This document shows, piece after piece, positions 61,569-64,000 of a stretch of 64,000 nt of DNA. Below the pieces are notes generated by a model. That model saw nothing but the letters and a program-made list of their open reading frames with translations. It ran no database searches and had not been told where the DNA came from. This DNA is from CAVRQM01 sp965246915 (GTDB lineage Bacteria > Pseudomonadota > Alphaproteobacteria > Acetobacterales > Acetobacteraceae), in NCBI GenBank assembly GCA_965246915.1, contig CBDFGB010000006.1, positions 30,194-94,193 of the forward strand. Reading direction: 5' to 3'. The number at the start of each line of letters is the position of its first letter. Position 1 is the first letter of the stretch. The translations under genes and the position numbers were made by a program.

Positions 61569-62861
61569 TCAGGCCGGCTCGATTCGGATCAAGGCGGGCG
61601 ACTCCATCACCGCGTCGAGGGCCGAGATGCGATCGACTGCCTGACGCATGGCGGCCTCGGTCGTCTCGTGGGTGACGAGCACGACGGCGACCGCCTCGCC
61701 CGGCCTGCGGCCGTGCTGGAGCATGCTCTCCAGCGACACGCCGGCGTCGCGCAATTCGGCCGCGACATCGGCGATGACGCCAGGGCGATCGACGACCATC
61801 AGCCGCAGATAATAGGCCCCGGAATGCTTGGCCATCGGCACCGAGGGCGCGTTCGAAAGCGCGCCCGACGCGGCCCCCCAGACCGGCGTGCGCCGGCCGC
61901 GCGCGATGTCCACCAAGTCGGCCACGACGGCGGACGCGGTCGGACCCGCTCCGGCGCCGCGTCCCTGCAGCATGATGCGGCCGACGAAATCGCCCTCGGC
62001 GACGACCGCGTTGTAGACACCCTCGACCTGGGCGATCGGCGCGCTCTCCGGCACGAGGCACGGATGAACCCGGGCGCTGATGCCCGCGTCCGTCGCGCGA
62101 GCGATGCCGAGGAGCTTTATGCGATAGCCGAGTTCTTTCGCGAAGCCGATGTCGGTCGCCGAGACGCGGCGAATGCCCTCGACATGGACGTCGCCGAACG
62201 CCACCGGCCGGCCGAAGGCCAGGGCCGCGAGGATCGCCAGCTTGTGGGCGGCGTCGATGCCGTCGACATCGAAACTCGGATCGGATTCCGCATACCCGAG
62301 CCGTTGCGCGTCGGCGAGGACGTCGGCGAATTCGCGCCCGCGCTCGCGCATCGTGGTCAGGATGTAGTTGCAGGTACCGTTCAGGATGCCGGCGACCCGG
62401 GTGATGCGGTTGCCCGCGAGGCCCTCGCGCAGCGCCTTGATGACCGGGATCCCGCCGGCGACCGCCGCCTCGAACGCCAGATCGGCGCCGTTCTGCTCGG
62501 CGCGCGCGGCCAGTTCAGCCCCGTGCACCGCAAGCAACGCCTTGTTGGCGGTCACCACCGGCTTGCCGGCGGCGAGCGCCGTCTCGACGACCGCCCGCGC
62601 CGGCCCGTCCGCGCCGCCGATCGCCTCGACGACCACCTCGACCGCCGGGTCGGCGGCCAGCGCCACCGGATCGTCGAACCAGCGCAGCCCCGATAGCGAC
62701 AGGCCGCGATCGCGCGTGCGGTCGCGGGCGGACACCGCGCCCACCACCAGCGGCCGGCCGGCCCGCGCCTCGATCAGCGCCGCGTTCTGGTGAAGGAGCG
62801 TGAGGACGCCGGCTCCGACCGTGCCGAGGCCCGCCAGACCGATCGCCAGCGGCCGGGTCAT
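61569..62861 (-). CDS. hom: Homoserine dehydrogenase
   Basis: 430 residues. NAD motif GLAGLGTVGAGV (8-19), VVTANKALLAVHGAELA, GILNGTCNYILTTM, GYAESDPSFDVDGIDAAHKL and a C-terminal ACT domain (YYLRLMVVDRPGVIADVAAE). Reduces aspartate semialdehyde to homoserine for threonine and methionine. ATG at 62861 overlaps the aminotransferase stop (ATGA). Normal length. Confidence 0.96.
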   Translation of the reverse strand: MTRPLAIGLAGLGTVGAGVLTLLHQNAALIEARAGRPLVVGAVSARDRTRDRGLSLSGLRWFDDPVALAADPAVEVVVEAIGGADGPARAVVETALAAGKPVVTANKALLAVHGAELAARAEQNGADLAFEAAVAGGIPVIKALREGLAGNRITRVAGILNGTCNYILTTMRERGREFADVLADAQRLGYAESDPSFDVDGIDAAHKLAILAALAFGRPVAFGDVHVEGIRRVSATDIGFAKELGYRIKLLGIARATDAGISARVHPCLVPESAPIAQVEGVYNAVVAEGDFVGRIMLQGRGAGAGPTASAVVADLVDIARGRRTPVWGAASGALSNAPSVPMAKHSGAYYLRLMVVDRPGVIADVAAELRDAGVSLESMLQHGRRPGEAVAVVLVTHETTEAAMRQAVDRISALDAVMESPALIRIEPA

Positions 62862-64000
62862 GCAGCCGCCGCGTCGGTCGCGTTGCCGGCGAGGAAGGCG
62901 CGAATGTTGCGCAGCGCCTGCCGCAACCGATGCGTGTTCTCGACCAAAGCGATGCGGACATGCCCGTCGCCGTGCTCGCCGAACCCGATGCCGGGCGCGA
63001 CCGCGACGCGGGCGCGCGCCAGCAGCAGCTTGCTGAAGTCGACGCTGCCGAGATGGGCGAAACGCGGCGGGATCGGTGCCCAGGCGAACATCGAGCCCTC
63101 CGGACTCGGCACCTCCCACCCCGCTTGCGCCAGCCCGCGGATCAGCACGTCCCGGCGATCCTTATAGAGTGCGCGAAGCTCCCCCACGCAGTTCTGCGGG
63201 CCATTGAGCGCGGCCGTGGCGGCGACCTGGATCGGCGTGAAGGCACCATAGTCGAGATAGGACTTCATCCGCGTGAGGGCATGGATCAGTTTGGCGTTGC
63301 CGGCGGCAAAGCCCATCCGCCAACCGGGCATGGAATACGTCTTGGACATCGACTGGTGAACTCGACCGCGATGTCGCGCGCGCCCTCGCACCTGCAGGAT
63401 CGACGGCGGCGGGTTGCCGTGCCGAAATACAGCTCGGCGTAGGCGAGGTCGCTGAGATGATCCAGATGTCGTGGCTTGCGGGCGAAGGCGACGATCTCGC
63501 GCATAGAAATCGAGGGTGGCCACGATACGCGGTCGGGTTGGACGGGAAGTTCACGATCAGCGCGGTCGGCTTCGGCACCGAATGGCGGACGGCGACGTCG
63601 AGTGCCCGCAGCATCGTGCTCGTCCGGTGTCGCCGGGATCGCTGCGGACGGAGGCGCCGGCGATGATGAAGCCGAACTGGTGGATCGGGTAGGACGGGTT
63701 CGGTACCAGGATCGTGTCGCCGGGGCTGGTGATGGCGGCGGCGAGGTTGGCGAGCCCCTCCTTGCTGCCGAGGGTCGCGATCACCTCGGTCTCCGGGTCG
63801 AGCTTCCACCCCGAAACGTCGCGTCGTAGTAGCCGGCCTGAGTGCCCGGCGCAGGCCCGTGATGCCCCGGCTGGTGCTGTAGCGGTGGGTCCGCGAGGAT
63901 CCGGCCACGGCCTCGATCAGCTTGGCCACGATATGCGGCGGCGTCGGGCTGTCGGGATTGCCCATGCCGAGGTCGACGATGTCCTCGCCGGCCGCTCTCG
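62858..64000 (-). pseudogene. Aminotransferase (alanine/diaminopimelate type) with many frameshifts, partial
   Basis: Upstream partner of hom. The 3' part is intact: MSKTYSMPGWRMGFAAGNAK with the PLP lysine, SYLDYGAFTPIQVAATAALN and PEGSMFAWAPIPPRFAHLGS. The 5' part shows the right motifs but in changing frames: MGNPDSPTPPHIVAKLIEAV, then TLGSKEGLANLAAAITSPGD, ALIVNFPSNPTA, REIVAFARK, HDIWIIS, SDLAYAELYFG, EGARDIAVEFTS. About eight or nine frame changes lie between 63350 and 63840. Likely an AlaC-type class I/II aminotransferase. The gene runs off the window. Frequent indels with conserved motifs suggest sequence error more than decay. Confidence 0.8.

Noticed and set aside
1..64000. CRISPR array, prophage or defence island
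   Set aside because: No regularly spaced repeats, integrase, phage structural genes or known defence proteins were seen.

Overview
The window is 64 kb of GC-rich DNA (AT-rich only in a few short stretches) that reads as the chromosome of an alphaproteobacterium, most likely Rhodospirillales/Acetobacterales. This rests on gene order and gene types: plsX-fabH-ihfA-merR, DUF177-rpmF and a ubiquinol-cytochrome c chaperone divergent from bamE, glyA-nrdR-rib genes-nusB-thiL, a metal-site-variant (Asp) HemB, and 4.5S RNA beside dnaX-ybaB-recR. It is an inference; no 16S gene is present.

Layout. 1-3.3 kb: ABC-F ATPase, a sulfotransferase, a tiny lipoprotein, tRNA-Pro(GGG). 3.3-7.9 kb (minus strand): fatty acid/phospholipid initiation (plsX, fabH), ribosomal protein L32, IHF alpha, a MerR regulator and the bc1-complex chaperone. 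8-11.2 kb (plus): bamE and secreted proteins, including a PstS-like protein with a frameshift. 11.2-18.3 kb (minus): one tightly overlapping ten-gene run, glyA to thiL, carrying the whole riboflavin branch except an obvious GTP cyclohydrolase II, with a DUF4160/DUF2442 pair inserted behind glyA. 18.4-19.4 kb: hemB.

19.4-31 kb: a catabolic island with a peptide/nickel-type ABC importer (fused double ATPase, two permeases, Tat-type binding protein), two tandem dimethylglycine/sarcosine-dehydrogenase-like flavoproteins and a GbcB-like ferredoxin reductase. I infer uptake and demethylation of an N-methylated compound. 31-34 kb: two paralogous secreted beta-helix proteins. 34.3-41.4 kb (plus): tkt-zwf-gntK, then 4.5S RNA, dnaX, ybaB, recR.

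41.4-58.2 kb is accessory: an amino-acid permease, a glutathione S-transferase, an isoquinoline-1-oxidoreductase-type molybdenum hydroxylase with its own dihaem cytochrome c, DUF4239, a TPR-sulfotransferase, an IS5-family insertion sequence, a YncE/phosphoesterase fusion, and a PQQ-type beta-propeller behind an AT-rich leader. 58.5-64 kb (minus): tRNA-Glu(TTC), recJ, glpX, hom and an aminotransferase gene whose reading frame breaks many times near the window end.

I found no CRISPR array, prophage or plasmid origin, and no convincing wholly new defence-type system. The most unusual items are the two frameshifted loci, the IS insertion whose target can be rebuilt into a short ORF, the DUF4160/DUF2442 insertion, the paired beta-helix proteins and the palindromic repeat that supplies the recJ start codon.
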